NCBI RefSeq assembly: GCF_004570385.1
Contig: NZ_SPQL01000004.1
Coordinates: 62,001-126,000, forward strand
Length of the DNA stretch: 64,000 nucleotides
Source: Blastococcus sp. CT_GayMR19
GTDB taxonomy: Bacteria; Actinomycetota; Actinomycetes; Mycobacteriales; Geodermatophilaceae
Reading direction: 5' to 3'
Shown here: positions 1 through 8,040 of the stretch, in pieces
How the letters are laid out: every line of letters begins with the position of its first letter
Numbering within the stretch: position 1 is the first letter of the stretch
Program-made: the position numbers and the translations under genes
Notes under the pieces: generated by a model
Database searches by the model: none
The model's input: the letters and a program-made list of their open reading frames with translations, nothing else
Told to the model about the DNA's origin: nothing

Positions 1-748
1 CGTCGACCGCGAAGATCACGGCGTCGGCCGCGCGGATCAGCGACGGGTCGAGCGGGGTGGAGCCGGACGAGCCCTGCGTCTCGACGTGGACGTCGACGCC
101 GGCCGCCTTCCCTGCGGCGGTGAGCTTGTCGGCGGCCATGTAGGTGTGCGCGATGCCGGTCGGGCAGGCGCTGACGACGACGATGCTCTTCCGCCCGGCC
201 CCGGGCCCGGCCCCGTCGCCCGCGGTAGCGCTGGCTCCCGCCGTCGCGGCGGGCTCCGTCGCGGCGGGCGCGGCAGCGGCTGCGGGCGGTGCGGGGGCGG
301 GGGAGACGACCTCGTCCACGAGTCGCACGACGTCCTCGTCCGACGCGGCGGCGCGCAGCGACGCGACGAACTCCGGCCGGACCAGCGCCCGGGCGAGCGC
401 GGTCAGCAGGGTGAGGTGGTCGGCGTCGCCGTGGGCGGGCGCGGCGATCAGGAAGACGAGGTCGGCCGGGCCGTCCGGTGCGCCGAAGTCGACCTTCGGG
501 GCCAGCCGCGCGAACGCCAGGGAGGGCTGGGTCACGGCCGCGGAACGGCAGTGCGGGATCGCGATCCCGCCGGGGAGGCCGGTCGGCGCCTGTGCCTCAC
601 GGGCCATGGCGTCCCCGTGCAGGGAGTCGGCCGCGGTGGCCCGGCCGGCGCCGGCGACCAGCTCGGCCAGCCGGCGCACGACCGTGCCCTTGTCGGCGCC
701 GAGGTCGGCGTCGAGGCGGACCAGGTCGGTGGTGATGAGTGCGGTCAT
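1..748 (-). CDS. fruA: PTS fructose transporter subunit IIA-IIB (IIC off the edge), partial
   Basis: This gene begins with ATG at 748 and runs off the left edge; about 249 residues are visible. The first ~145 residues form a type-2 IIA domain with the phospho-histidine motif GIAIPHCRS (His about 66). An Ala/Pro-rich linker follows, then the start of a IIB domain with the phospho-cysteine motif [18 protein letters not shown] (Cys about 195). This IIA-IIB order is that of fructose-specific FruA, whose membrane IIC part should lie left of the window. It takes phosphate from HPr and phosphorylates incoming fructose to fructose-1-phosphate. It lies 19 bp after fruK in the fruR-fruK-fruA operon, with GGGAGAGG as ribosome binding site. 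No HPr gene is visible in the window. Confidence 0.93.
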   Translation of the reverse strand, partial: MTALITTDLVRLDADLGADKGTVVRRLAELVAGAGRATAADSLHGDAMAREAQAPTGLPGGIAIPHCRSAAVTQPSLAFARLAPKVDFGAPDGPADLVFLIAAPAHGDADHLTLLTALARALVRPEFVASLRAAASDEDVVRLVDEVVSPAPAPPAAAAAPAATEPAATAGASATAGDGAGPGAGRKSIVVVSACPTGIAHTYMAADKLTAAGKAAGVDVHVETQGSSGSTPLDPSLIRAADAVIFAVD

Positions 749-767
749 GGGACCTCTCCCGGGAGGG

Positions 768-1796
768 TCAGTGGGCGTCCCGGCCGGCGGCCGGGACGGA
801 GTCGGTGCTGGTGGAGGCGGTGCGGTCGGGCATTCCGGCGGTGACGCAGACGGCCGAGACGTCGACCTGTGCGGGGGTGGGAAGTGCGGAGCCGGGCATG
901 GAGGCAGCGGCGGAGCCGTAGGCGACCGCGGTCCGCAGCCGCTCGGCCGGCGGGGCGCCGGCGAGGTGGGCGAGCAGGTAGCCGGCCAGGCTGCTGTCGC
1001 CGGCGCCGACGGTGCTGCGCACCGTGATCCGGGGCGGGAGCGCCGACCAGAGGCCGCCGTCCGCCGTGGACAGCACCGCGCCGTCGCCGCCGAGGGTGAG
1101 CAGCACCTCGGCGACGCCCCGGTCGTGCAGCGTCCGGACCGCCGCCAGTGCCACCGCGGGATCGCCGAGGATCTCCTCCTCGGACACGCCGGCCAGCTGG
1201 GCGAGCTCCTCGGTGTTGGGCTTGAGCAGGTCCGGCGCCGCCTCGGGGCCGGCGGCCAGGAGCGCCAGGAGCGGCGCCTCCGAGGTGTCGACGGCGACGC
1301 CCGCGCCGGTGTTCCGCAGCGAGGCCACGAGCGTGCCGTACCAGTCCACCGGGGTGCCGGGAGGCAACGAGCCCGACAGCGCGACCCAGCGGGCGCCGTC
1401 GGCGTGCTGGTGGAGGACGGCGGCCAGGGTCGCGCGGGTGTCGTCGTCCAGCGGGGTGCCGGGCTCGTTGAGCTTCGTGGTGGTGCCGTCGGGCTCGGTG
1501 AGCGTGTAGTTGGTGCGGACGGCGGCCGCGACCGGCACCGTGGCCAGGTCCAGCCCCAGGTCGTGCAGCGCACGGACGATCGGGTCGTCGTGGGCCGCGG
1601 GCAGCACGCAGACGACGTCCCCGCCGGCCGCCGCGATCGCACGGGCCACGTTGACGCCCTTGCCGCCGGGCTCGGTGGAGCTGGGACCGAGCCGGACGAC
1701 GCCGCCGCGCTCGAGCGGGGCCGGGACGGTGAGCGTGCGGTCCAGGCTCGGGTTCGCCGTCAGCGTGACCACCCGGCCGGCCGTGGTGTGGGTCAT
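768..1796 (-). CDS. fruK: 1-phosphofructokinase
   Basis: A 342-residue PfkB-family sugar kinase that converts fructose-1-phosphate, the product of FruA, to fructose-1,6-bisphosphate in the cytoplasm. The N-terminal PfkB signature [18 protein letters not shown] (about residues 42-59) and the C-terminal ATP/catalytic motif [13 protein letters not shown] are intact. GGKGVN and the opening [11 protein letters not shown] are typical of 1-phosphofructokinase rather than ribokinase. Its ATG overlaps the TGA of fruR by 4 bp, so the two are translationally coupled, and fruA follows 19 bp downstream. About 30 C-terminal residues beyond the usual fold are low-complexity. Confidence 0.95.
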   Translation of the reverse strand: MTHTTAGRVVTLTANPSLDRTLTVPAPLERGGVVRLGPSSTEPGGKGVNVARAIAAAGGDVVCVLPAAHDDPIVRALHDLGLDLATVPVAAAVRTNYTLTEPDGTTTKLNEPGTPLDDDTRATLAAVLHQHADGARWVALSGSLPPGTPVDWYGTLVASLRNTGAGVAVDTSEAPLLALLAAGPEAAPDLLKPNTEELAQLAGVSEEEILGDPAVALAAVRTLHDRGVAEVLLTLGGDGAVLSTADGGLWSALPPRITVRSTVGAGDSSLAGYLLAHLAGAPPAERLRTAVAYGSAAASMPGSALPTPAQVDVSAVCVTAGMPDRTASTSTDSVPAAGRDAH

Positions 1797-2560
1797 GCGA
1801 CCAGGACCTCGATCCCCATCGTCTCGAGCTCTGCCACGACGCCGGGATCGGCGTCGCCGTCGGTGACGAGGACGTCGACGTCCTCCACTGCGGCGAAGCG
1901 CACGAGGTGCTCGCGACCCAGCTTGCTGCTGTCGGCGAGCACGATGACCCGCTGGGCGGCACGGGCCATGGCCCGCTTCGTGGCCGCCTCGGCCTCGTCC
2001 GGGGTGCTGAAGCCGTGCCCGGGGCTGATCCCGTTGGAGCCGAGGAAGACGACATCGACGCGGAGGTCCGCCAGCGCGCGGATCGTCGCGTCGCCGACGG
2101 CGGTCTGGGTCAGGCCGCGCACGCGTCCGCCGAGGACGTGCAGGGTGATGCCGGGCGAGGCCGAGAGGCGGGCGGCGATGGGCACCGAGTTGGTGGCGAC
2201 GTAGAGCCGGCGGTCAGGCGGCAGCACGTCGGCCAGCGCGGCCGTGGAGGTGCCGCCGTCGAGGATCACGCTGCCGTTCATGCCGGGCAGGAGCTCGAGG
2301 GCCGCCGTGGCGATCGCCCGCTTGGCCTCGGTCCGTGTGCCGTGCCGCTCGCCGAGCCCGGTCTCCACGAGCGTCAGCGCGCCGAGCGGTACGGCGCCGC
2401 CGTGCACGCGGCGGAGCATCCCGGCCCGCTCCAGGAGGGCGAGGTCGCGCCGGACGGTCTCCGTGGTGACGCCGAACTGCTCGGCGACCGCGGTGACGGC
2501 CAGCCGGCCCCGCTCGCTCACCAGGGTGGCGATCGCGTGCTGCCGTTCCTCCGGATACAC
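1793..2560 (-). CDS. fruR: DeoR-family fructose operon repressor
   Basis: A 255-residue DeoR-family regulator. The N-terminal winged helix shows VTAVAEQFGVTTETVRRDL and RRVHGGAV, and the C-terminal sugar-phosphate sensing domain (DeoRC) includes LDGGTSTAAL and GSNGIS. I chose GTG at 2560 because AAGGAGGT sits 7 nt upstream; a longer reading to 2590 would run through that site. Known relatives repress fru genes and are relieved by fructose-1-phosphate or fructose-1,6-bisphosphate. It is the first gene of fruR-fruK-fruA and is divergent from ptsI, so the shared intergenic region with its 10-bp-spaced repeats is the likely operator. Confidence 0.92.
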   Translation of the reverse strand: MYPEERQHAIATLVSERGRLAVTAVAEQFGVTTETVRRDLALLERAGMLRRVHGGAVPLGALTLVETGLGERHGTRTEAKRAIATAALELLPGMNGSVILDGGTSTAALADVLPPDRRLYVATNSVPIAARLSASPGITLHVLGGRVRGLTQTAVGDATIRALADLRVDVVFLGSNGISPGHGFSTPDEAEAATKRAMARAAQRVIVLADSSKLGREHLVRFAAVEDVDVLVTDGDADPGVVAELETMGIEVLVA

Positions 2561-2625
2561 GGGTCCACCTCCTTCGTGACCGTTCCCCACCCCGGATGCC
2601 CGATCGTGTGGGTTTGTGATTGCGC

Positions 2626-2641
2626 TTACGTTGTTTTACGT
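2626..2641. promoter_or_regulatory. Direct-repeat candidate operator between fruR and ptsI
   Basis: The AT-richer 172-bp region between the divergent fruR and ptsI starts holds two TTACGT copies exactly 10 bp apart (2626-2631 and 2636-2641), so both lie on one helix face. A TTGACA hexamer at 2650-2655 is a possible -35 for ptsI, but no good -10 is evident at 16-18 bp. A FruR site is the natural guess; this is inference from position. Confidence 0.4.
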
Positions 2642-2732
2642 CCGTTCCGTTGACAAGTCAAGAGCTGTTCGTGACTCTGGTCACCGCGCCACAGAATGGC
2701 CGCCGACCCGCTCTCCCACAGTGAGGCCCTCC

Positions 2733-4448
2733 ATGTCGACCACCTCCACCGGAACCGCGTACCTCCCCCAGGCGTCCGGGCCCACGGTGCTCACCGGCAC
2801 CCCCGTGGTGCCGGGAGTGGCGCTCGGTCCCGTGATCCGGCCGTCCGGCGCCGTGCGTCTGCCCGGCGACGGGGAGCCGGACGTCGAGGAGGGTGCCCGT
2901 CCCGCCGAGAAGCAGCGTTTCGTCGCGGCCGCCGAGGTCGTGGCGGGACGCCTGGCCCAGCGGGCCGCGGCCGCCACCGGCGTGAGCGCCGAGGTGCTGT
3001 CCACGACCGCCGGGCTGGCCCGGGACCGGGGCCTGCTCTCGGCGGTCGAGCAGCGGATCGACAGCGGGTCCCCGGCCGCCGTCGCGACGGTCCAGGCCGC
3101 GCAGCAGTTCATGGACATGTTCACGGCCCTGGGCGGGCTCATGGCCGAGCGGGTGACCGACGTGCGGGACGTCCGTGACCGGATCGTCGCCGAGCTGACC
3201 GGCCAGGGGGAGCCGGGCGTGCCGAGCCCCGACGTGCCGTCGGTCCTGCTCGCGGACGACCTCGCCCCGGCCGACACCGCGGGGCTCGACCCGGCACGGG
3301 TGATCGGTCTGGCCACCCGGCTCGGCGGCACGACCAGCCACACCGCGATCATCGCCCGCCAGCTCGGGCTGCCCTGCGTCGTCGCGGTGGGCGGGCTGGA
3401 CGACGTCCCGGCGGGCGCCACCGTGCTGCTCGACGGCGAGCAGGGCACGGTGACCGTCGATCCCGAGGAGTTCGAGGCGCTGGCCCGGGTCGACGCCGCG
3501 CGCGCCGCCGCCGAGGCGCTCTCGGGGTACGAGGGGCCGGCCACCACCAAGGACGGGCACGCCGTCCAGGTGCTGGCCAACGTGCAGGACGGCGCCGGGG
3601 CGCAGGCCGCCGCGGCGGTGCATGCGGAAGGCGTCGGCCTGCTGCGGACCGAGCTCGCCTTCCTCGGCCACGCCGAGGAGCCCTCCGTCGAGGAGCAGGC
3701 GAAGGGGTACGCCGCCGTCTTCGAGGCCTTCGCCGGGCGGAAGGTGGTGCTGCGCACCCTGGACGCCGGATCGGACAAGCCGCTGGCCTTCGCGACCCTG
3801 CCCGACGAGGCCAATCCCGCCCTCGGGGTTCGCGGGCTGCGCATCGCACGCCTGGACCCCGGCCTGCTGGAGCGCCAGCTCGACGCGGTGGCCGAGGCCG
3901 CACGGACCACGAGCTCGACCCCGTGGGTCATGGCCCCCATGGTGGCGACCGTCGCGGAGGCGGCCGACTTCGCGACGCAGGTCCGCGCCAGAGGCCTCGT
4001 GCCTGGCGTCATGATCGAGGTGCCGTCCGCGGCGCTGCTCGCCGACCGGCTGCTCGAGCACGTCGACTTCCTGTCGATCGGCACCAACGACCTGTCGCAG
4101 TACACGCTGGCGGCCGACCGGCTCTCCGCCGACCTGGCGGACCTCACCGACCCGTGGCAGCCGGCACTCCTGCTGCTCGTCTCCATGACGGCGGAGGCCG
4201 GCCGGCGCCGGGGCAAGCCGGTCGGGGTCTGCGGGGAGGCGGCCGCCGACCCTCTGCTGGCCTGCGTCCTGGTGGGCCTCGGCATCAGCTCGCTCTCGTG
4301 CGCCGCGTCGGCCGTGCCGGGGGTCGGCTCCAAGCTGGGCACGGTGGAGCTCGCCACCTGCCAGGAGGCCGCCCGGGCCGCGCTGGCCGCCGACGGCCCG
4401 GCCGAGGCCCGTGCGGCGGTCCGGGCGGTGCTCGCCGCGGCCGAGTGA
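2733..4448 (+). CDS. ptsI: Phosphoenolpyruvate-protein phosphotransferase (PTS enzyme I)
   Basis: A 571-residue enzyme I, the soluble first step of the PTS, which moves phosphate from PEP to HPr. The N-terminal HPr-binding helical domain is followed by the phospho-histidine swivel motif GGTTSHTAIIARQLGLP with His about 203. The C-terminal PEP-binding barrel includes GVGLLRTELAFL, LRTLDAGSDKPL, GVRGLRIA and SIGTNDLSQYTLAADR. ATG 2733 was chosen because homology begins nearby and GTGAGG lies upstream; the frame is open to 2616 but the extension looks non-coding. It is divergent from fruR and together with fruA gives a fructose uptake route lacking only HPr. Confidence 0.95.
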   Translation: MSTTSTGTAYLPQASGPTVLTGTPVVPGVALGPVIRPSGAVRLPGDGEPDVEEGARPAEKQRFVAAAEVVAGRLAQRAAAATGVSAEVLSTTAGLARDRGLLSAVEQRIDSGSPAAVATVQAAQQFMDMFTALGGLMAERVTDVRDVRDRIVAELTGQGEPGVPSPDVPSVLLADDLAPADTAGLDPARVIGLATRLGGTTSHTAIIARQLGLPCVVAVGGLDDVPAGATVLLDGEQGTVTVDPEEFEALARVDAARAAAEALSGYEGPATTKDGHAVQVLANVQDGAGAQAAAAVHAEGVGLLRTELAFLGHAEEPSVEEQAKGYAAVFEAFAGRKVVLRTLDAGSDKPLAFATLPDEANPALGVRGLRIARLDPGLLERQLDAVAEAARTTSSTPWVMAPMVATVAEAADFATQVRARGLVPGVMIEVPSAALLADRLLEHVDFLSIGTNDLSQYTLAADRLSADLADLTDPWQPALLLLVSMTAEAGRRRGKPVGVCGEAAADPLLACVLVGLGISSLSCAASAVPGVGSKLGTVELATCQEAARAALAADGPAEARAAVRAVLAAAE

Positions 4449-4587
4449 TCAACGGCTGGCCGTCACCCGTCTGAGTGAGGAACCTTCAGGCGGATCTCAG
4501 GCTCACCTGCGTTTCGTCGGAATATAGTGGTGTACGCCTGCTTTGCTACGGATGTACCCCATGAAGCGTCGATGAAAGGCACCAGAC

Positions 4588-4737
4588 ATGAGCACCGTGA
4601 CGTCCACGTGGCGGCAGCGTCGTCAGGCCGCGCGTACCCGGCGAGCGATCGACCGCGCCCTGTCGCGGACGAGCAGCCCCGGGATGCGCAACGAGCTCCT
4701 GGCCCTGGCGAACGCCGACCGGATCGTCGGTCGCTGA
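4588..4737 (+). CDS. Small basic protein of unknown function (49 aa)
   Basis: A short gene with ATG at 4588 and a GAAAGG ribosome binding site. The product is 49 residues, Arg-rich and probably helical: RQRRQAARTRRAIDRALSR, then MRNELLALANADR near the end. It has no signal peptide or membrane segment. It sits alone between ptsI and a strong terminator (4776-4804), with an AT-richer promoter-like tract near 4520-4545 upstream, which is the layout of a free-standing small gene. I think similar small proteins occur in related actinobacteria, but no function is known to me. Confidence 0.6.
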   Translation: MSTVTSTWRQRRQAARTRRAIDRALSRTSSPGMRNELLALANADRIVGR

Positions 4738-4775
4738 TCCGCCCGCGCCTCCCGAGGGGGCGCTCCTGACATGCA

Positions 4776-4804
4776 CGACCCCGGTCCCGGTGGGACCGGG
4801 GTCG
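4776..4804 (+). terminator. Strong hairpin terminator after the 49-aa gene
   Basis: A perfect 13-bp stem (CGACCCCGGTCCC pairing with GGGACCGGGGTCG) with a 3-nt loop, followed by TTCGCTCTT. It lies 38 bp after the small gene. In the rest of 4738-5031, before the GGDEF gene, I see no other gene or clear structure. Confidence 0.7.
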
Positions 4805-5031
4805 TTCGCTCTTCCGGGACCGTCGAGAGCCCCTCCGGCTGGGCAGCGGCACCCACAGGGCAGGCCGACAGCGGTCGGGGGACCCCCCGGACGGGTGGCT
4901 CCCCGCCTCAGGCACCGCGCCGTTCCTGCCGATGCAATCCTCGTGAACGACGAAGGGACACCGGGCCGGCCCGGGCTCTCCGCCACGCGGCGGAGCCCCG
5001 GGGCAGTTCCTCCGTCCCCGGGGTGCGCTCG

Positions 5032-7083
5032 ATGACCGCCCTTCGGGACAGCGAGGCCCGAGAGACGTCGGGCGCCACCACGGGCGGGCTGCTCCGCTAC
5101 GTCCGCGCCCACGGTGGCAACGACGCCGTCACGCAGCTGCTCGCACTGGCCGGCCTCCCGTACACCGCCGAGGAGCTCGACGACCAGTCCCGCTGGTGGA
5201 GCTACGACACCCGGATCCGGCTCTTCGCCGCGGCCACCGAGGTCCTCGGGGACCGGGACACCATGTTCAAGGTCGGCTCCGCGGCTCTGCACAGCGGACT
5301 GACCCACTCGATGGTGCTGCTGCTGCGCGCCACGGGCACGCCCCGACAGGTCATCCGGCAGCTGCCGCGCGCCGTCGCGAAGTTCTCGACGACCTCGACC
5401 ATGGAGGTCCTCGAGTCCGGTGCGACCGCGGCGACGGTCCGCTTCCGGCTGCGCGACGGCTACGTGCACTCCCGCCTGGACTGTGACTACGCGCGGGGCC
5501 TGCTCAGCACGGTTCCGACGATCTTCGACCTTCCCCCCGCCCAGATCGTGCACGGCGAGTGCGAGTCCGACGGCTTCTCCGCCTGCATCTACGAGCTCCG
5601 CTGGGACCGGCGGAGCCGCCTGCCCCGCCGTCGTTCCCGCGCGGCGGACCTGGAACTGACGGCGCTGCGCGGGCAGCTGCGCATTCTGCAGTCGGCCAGC
5701 ACCGACCTGGTCGGCTCCGACGACGTGGAGACGGTGCTGCACCGCATCGTGGCGCGCGCTGCCGAGGCCGTTCTCGCCCCCTCCTACCTCCTGGCCGTCG
5801 CGGCGCCGGCGGGCGGCTCGCCGCTCGTGCACAGCGCCGGCGTGCCCGAGCACGAGGTGGCCGGTCTGGCGGCGGCCCTGCTGGGCGGCGGGGACCTGGG
5901 ATCGCGCGCAGTGGTGGTCGACGTCGCCTCCGCCCGCCGCTCGCACGGGCGGCTCGCCGCGCTGTACGGACCGGGCTACGGGGCCATTGGTGACGAGGCC
6001 TCGATGCTCGCCGCCTACGCCGGCCATGCCGCGGCGGCCCTCGACCTGCTCATCGCGCTGGAGGAGGCCCGGCTGGAGGCCAACCGCGCGAGCGCGCTGC
6101 TCGAGCTCGCACACGAGCTGGCGGCCGCGCCCGACGCACAGTCGGTGACCGACGTGGTGGCCTCGGCGCTGCCGCGCATCGTCGGCTGCAGCCGGGCCAG
6201 CATGATGCTCTGGGATCCGGGTGCCGGTGTCCTGCGCACCTCGGCGGCGGTGGGGATGACACCCGAGCAGGAAGCACTGCTCCGCGGTGCCGCCCTCCGT
6301 CCCGAGGACACTCCGGAACTCGTCGGGATGCTGACCGACCCCGCGCCGCTGGTGATCGACGACTCCAGCAGCAGCCCGGTGCTGCAGGGCATCCTGCGCG
6401 GCATCGGCAGCGCCGACGTCGTCGCGGTGCCGCTGCTGGCGGGCACAACGTTCCTGGGTGTCGCGACCGCCGGCTTCGAGGCCGGGGAGGCGCCCGCCTC
6501 GCTCGCCGGAGACGTCCTCGACCGCCTCCGCGGCGTGGGTGACCAGGCCTCGACCGCGCTCCAGAAGGCGCGCCTGCTCGAGACGGTCCGCCACCAGGCG
6601 ACGCACGACGCCCTGACCGGACTGCCGAACCGGGTCCTGTTCCTGGACCGCCTCGAGGGCGCCCTCGCGGGCTCGGGCCGCGGAGCGCGTCTCGGCGTCC
6701 TCTTCTGCGACCTGGACCGGTTCAAGGAGGTCAACGACACGCTGGGCCACGCGGCGGGGGACGAGCTGCTCCGGCAGGTGGGCGCGCGGATCCGTGGCGC
6801 CGTCCGGCCCGGCGACACCGTCGGCCGGCTCAGTGGCGACGAGTTCGCGATCATCCTGCCGGGGCTGGTCGAGCCGGCCGACGCGCACGGCCTGGCCGCG
6901 CGGGTGACCGCCTGCTTCGCCGAGCCCTTCCGGCTCGAGGGGACCGATGTGGCGGTCGGCACGAGCGTGGGCGTCGCCGTGCACCTCGCCGACTCCGAGC
7001 GCGCGGCCGAACAGCTCCTGCGCGAGGCCGACGCGGCCATGTACCGGAACAAGCAGACCCGCCGGAGCCCCCAGCCCCGCTGA
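5032..7083 (+). CDS. V4R-like/GAF diguanylate cyclase
   Basis: A soluble 683-residue signalling protein. Residues 1-200 resemble a V4R-type ligand-binding domain and end in the Cys-containing motif HGECESDGFSACIYELRW. Two GAF-like regions follow (about 215-350 and 360-520), then a GGDEF domain (HDALTGLPNR, FCDLDRFKEVNDTLGHAAGDELL). The active-site loop reads SGDEF, a variant usually compatible with cyclase activity. RPGD five residues before it matches the RxxD product-inhibition site. It should make c-di-GMP in response to a small ligand. GTG 5023 is an alternative start; neither has a clear ribosome binding site. Confidence 0.85.
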   Translation: MTALRDSEARETSGATTGGLLRYVRAHGGNDAVTQLLALAGLPYTAEELDDQSRWWSYDTRIRLFAAATEVLGDRDTMFKVGSAALHSGLTHSMVLLLRATGTPRQVIRQLPRAVAKFSTTSTMEVLESGATAATVRFRLRDGYVHSRLDCDYARGLLSTVPTIFDLPPAQIVHGECESDGFSACIYELRWDRRSRLPRRRSRAADLELTALRGQLRILQSASTDLVGSDDVETVLHRIVARAAEAVLAPSYLLAVAAPAGGSPLVHSAGVPEHEVAGLAAALLGGGDLGSRAVVVDVASARRSHGRLAALYGPGYGAIGDEASMLAAYAGHAAAALDLLIALEEARLEANRASALLELAHELAAAPDAQSVTDVVASALPRIVGCSRASMMLWDPGAGVLRTSAAVGMTPEQEALLRGAALRPEDTPELVGMLTDPAPLVIDDSSSSPVLQGILRGIGSADVVAVPLLAGTTFLGVATAGFEAGEAPASLAGDVLDRLRGVGDQASTALQKARLLETVRHQATHDALTGLPNRVLFLDRLEGALAGSGRGARLGVLFCDLDRFKEVNDTLGHAAGDELLRQVGARIRGAVRPGDTVGRLSGDEFAIILPGLVEPADAHGLAARVTACFAEPFRLEGTDVAVGTSVGVAVHLADSERAAEQLLREADAAMYRNKQTRRSPQPR

Positions 7084-7101
7084 CGCCGGCGGGCCGGCGC
7101 C

Positions 7102-7935
7102 TCAGTCGCGCAGCCGGGCGCGGAGCGCCGCCTGCTCGCGGGCGCCGAACCCGTGTGCCTCGAGCCACCCCGCCGCGCCCCCGTGGCGCTCGTCGAGCAG
7201 CGTGAGCACCCGGTCCATCGTCTCCGCGCGCGGCGTGTGGCTGGCGACGTCGCGGCGCTCCATGTCCCCGGCGTAGGTGGGGGACGCCGCCAGCTTGGCG
7301 ACGAGCGCCTCGATGACGTCGGCCGTCATCGCGTAGTCGGCGACGATGTCGTCGTGTCCGACCCCGGCGACCGCCAGGGCGAGCGCGACGACGACACCCG
7401 TCCGGTCCTTCCCCGCCGCGCAGTGCACCACCGACGCCCCCGGCCCCCCGGTGGCGAGGGCCCGCACCGCATCCACGACGGCACCGGACCGGTCACCGAG
7501 GTACCCGAGGTAGGCGCGCACGGCCGGCGGCTCCTCCTGGTCGTGCGCCGCCGCCTGCCGCGGCAGCAGCGACTCGACCCAGTCCGCCGGCAGCCCCTCG
7601 ACCACCTCGTCCTCCTCAACCGCGAAGACGTCGGTGTAGTGGCCCCGCTCGGGGATCAGGCTGAAGTGCCGGTGGGTCACCTCGGGGACGGCGCGCAGCG
7701 GCCCGCGGCCCTCCAGCAGGATCTCCGCGGTGGTGCGCAGGTCGATCACCTCGCGCAGGCCGATCTCCTGCACCAGTCGGCGGACGTCGTCCTCGCTGAG
7801 GGTCTGCAGGTTGTCGCTGCGCAGGACGCGGCCGGCCACGGTGACGCCGCCGTCCGTGGTGGGCAGTCCGCCCAGGTCGCGGGTGTTCGTCGTCCCGTCG
7901 AGCCGCACCCAGCGGCCGGTGCGCGTATCGGTCAC
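7102..7935 (-). CDS. Tyrosine/lipid phosphatase (PtpB-like)
   Basis: A 277-residue member of the bacterial tyrosine-phosphatase family that includes mycobacterial PtpB. It begins with the family signature LDGTTNTRDLGGLPT and carries the P-loop VVHCAAGKDRTGVVVAL (nucleophile Cys, Arg for phosphate binding, and Asp/Lys in GKDR, typical of dual protein/phosphoinositide phosphatases). A general acid Asp is likely in the central region. I took GTG 7935 because the conserved fold starts just after it. An upstream ATG at 7989 would give 18 extra residues but lies inside the 68-bp palindrome. There is no signal peptide. Substrate unknown. Confidence 0.85.
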   Translation of the reverse strand: MTDTRTGRWVRLDGTTNTRDLGGLPTTDGGVTVAGRVLRSDNLQTLSEDDVRRLVQEIGLREVIDLRTTAEILLEGRGPLRAVPEVTHRHFSLIPERGHYTDVFAVEEDEVVEGLPADWVESLLPRQAAAHDQEEPPAVRAYLGYLGDRSGAVVDAVRALATGGPGASVVHCAAGKDRTGVVVALALAVAGVGHDDIVADYAMTADVIEALVAKLAASPTYAGDMERRDVASHTPRAETMDRVLTLLDERHGGAAGWLEAHGFGAREQAALRARLRD

Positions 7936-7966
7936 CCGACGACCGTACGACGCCCGCCGGCGACTG

Positions 7967-8034
7967 CTTTGCGGGTGTTGTTCAAACATTGCGTGCGTTG
8001 CAGCACTGCCAATGTCGGCACAGCACCCGCAAAG
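7967..8034. repeat. 68-bp near-perfect palindrome
   Basis: The two arms pair in one register around 8000/8001. The outer 15 bp (7967-7981 with 8020-8034) contain one G-T wobble. A second run, ACATTG/CAATGT plus its flank (7986-7991 with 8010-8015), pairs again, with weaker pairing at the centre. The element is clearly more AT-rich than its surroundings. It starts 6 bp after the stop of the minus-strand gene at 8041 and lies 31 bp before the phosphatase start. It could be a bidirectional terminator, a tandem operator, or a REP/MITE-like insertion; there is no T-tract. Confidence 0.75.
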
Positions 8035-8040
8035 CGTGCG

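Noticed and set aside
144-2204. Long plus-strand open frame (686 codons) across fruA, fruK and fruR
   Set aside because: It runs antisense to three well-conserved genes and encodes low-complexity Ala/Gly/Arg-rich sequence, a typical shadow frame in GC-rich DNA.
2650-2678. TTGACA as a sigma-70 promoter for ptsI
   Set aside because: No acceptable -10 hexamer lies 16-18 bp downstream, so I note it only as a possible -35.
4738-5031. Upstream extension of the GGDEF protein to 4771
   Set aside because: The extension would start inside the strong terminator hairpin and shows no conserved sequence.
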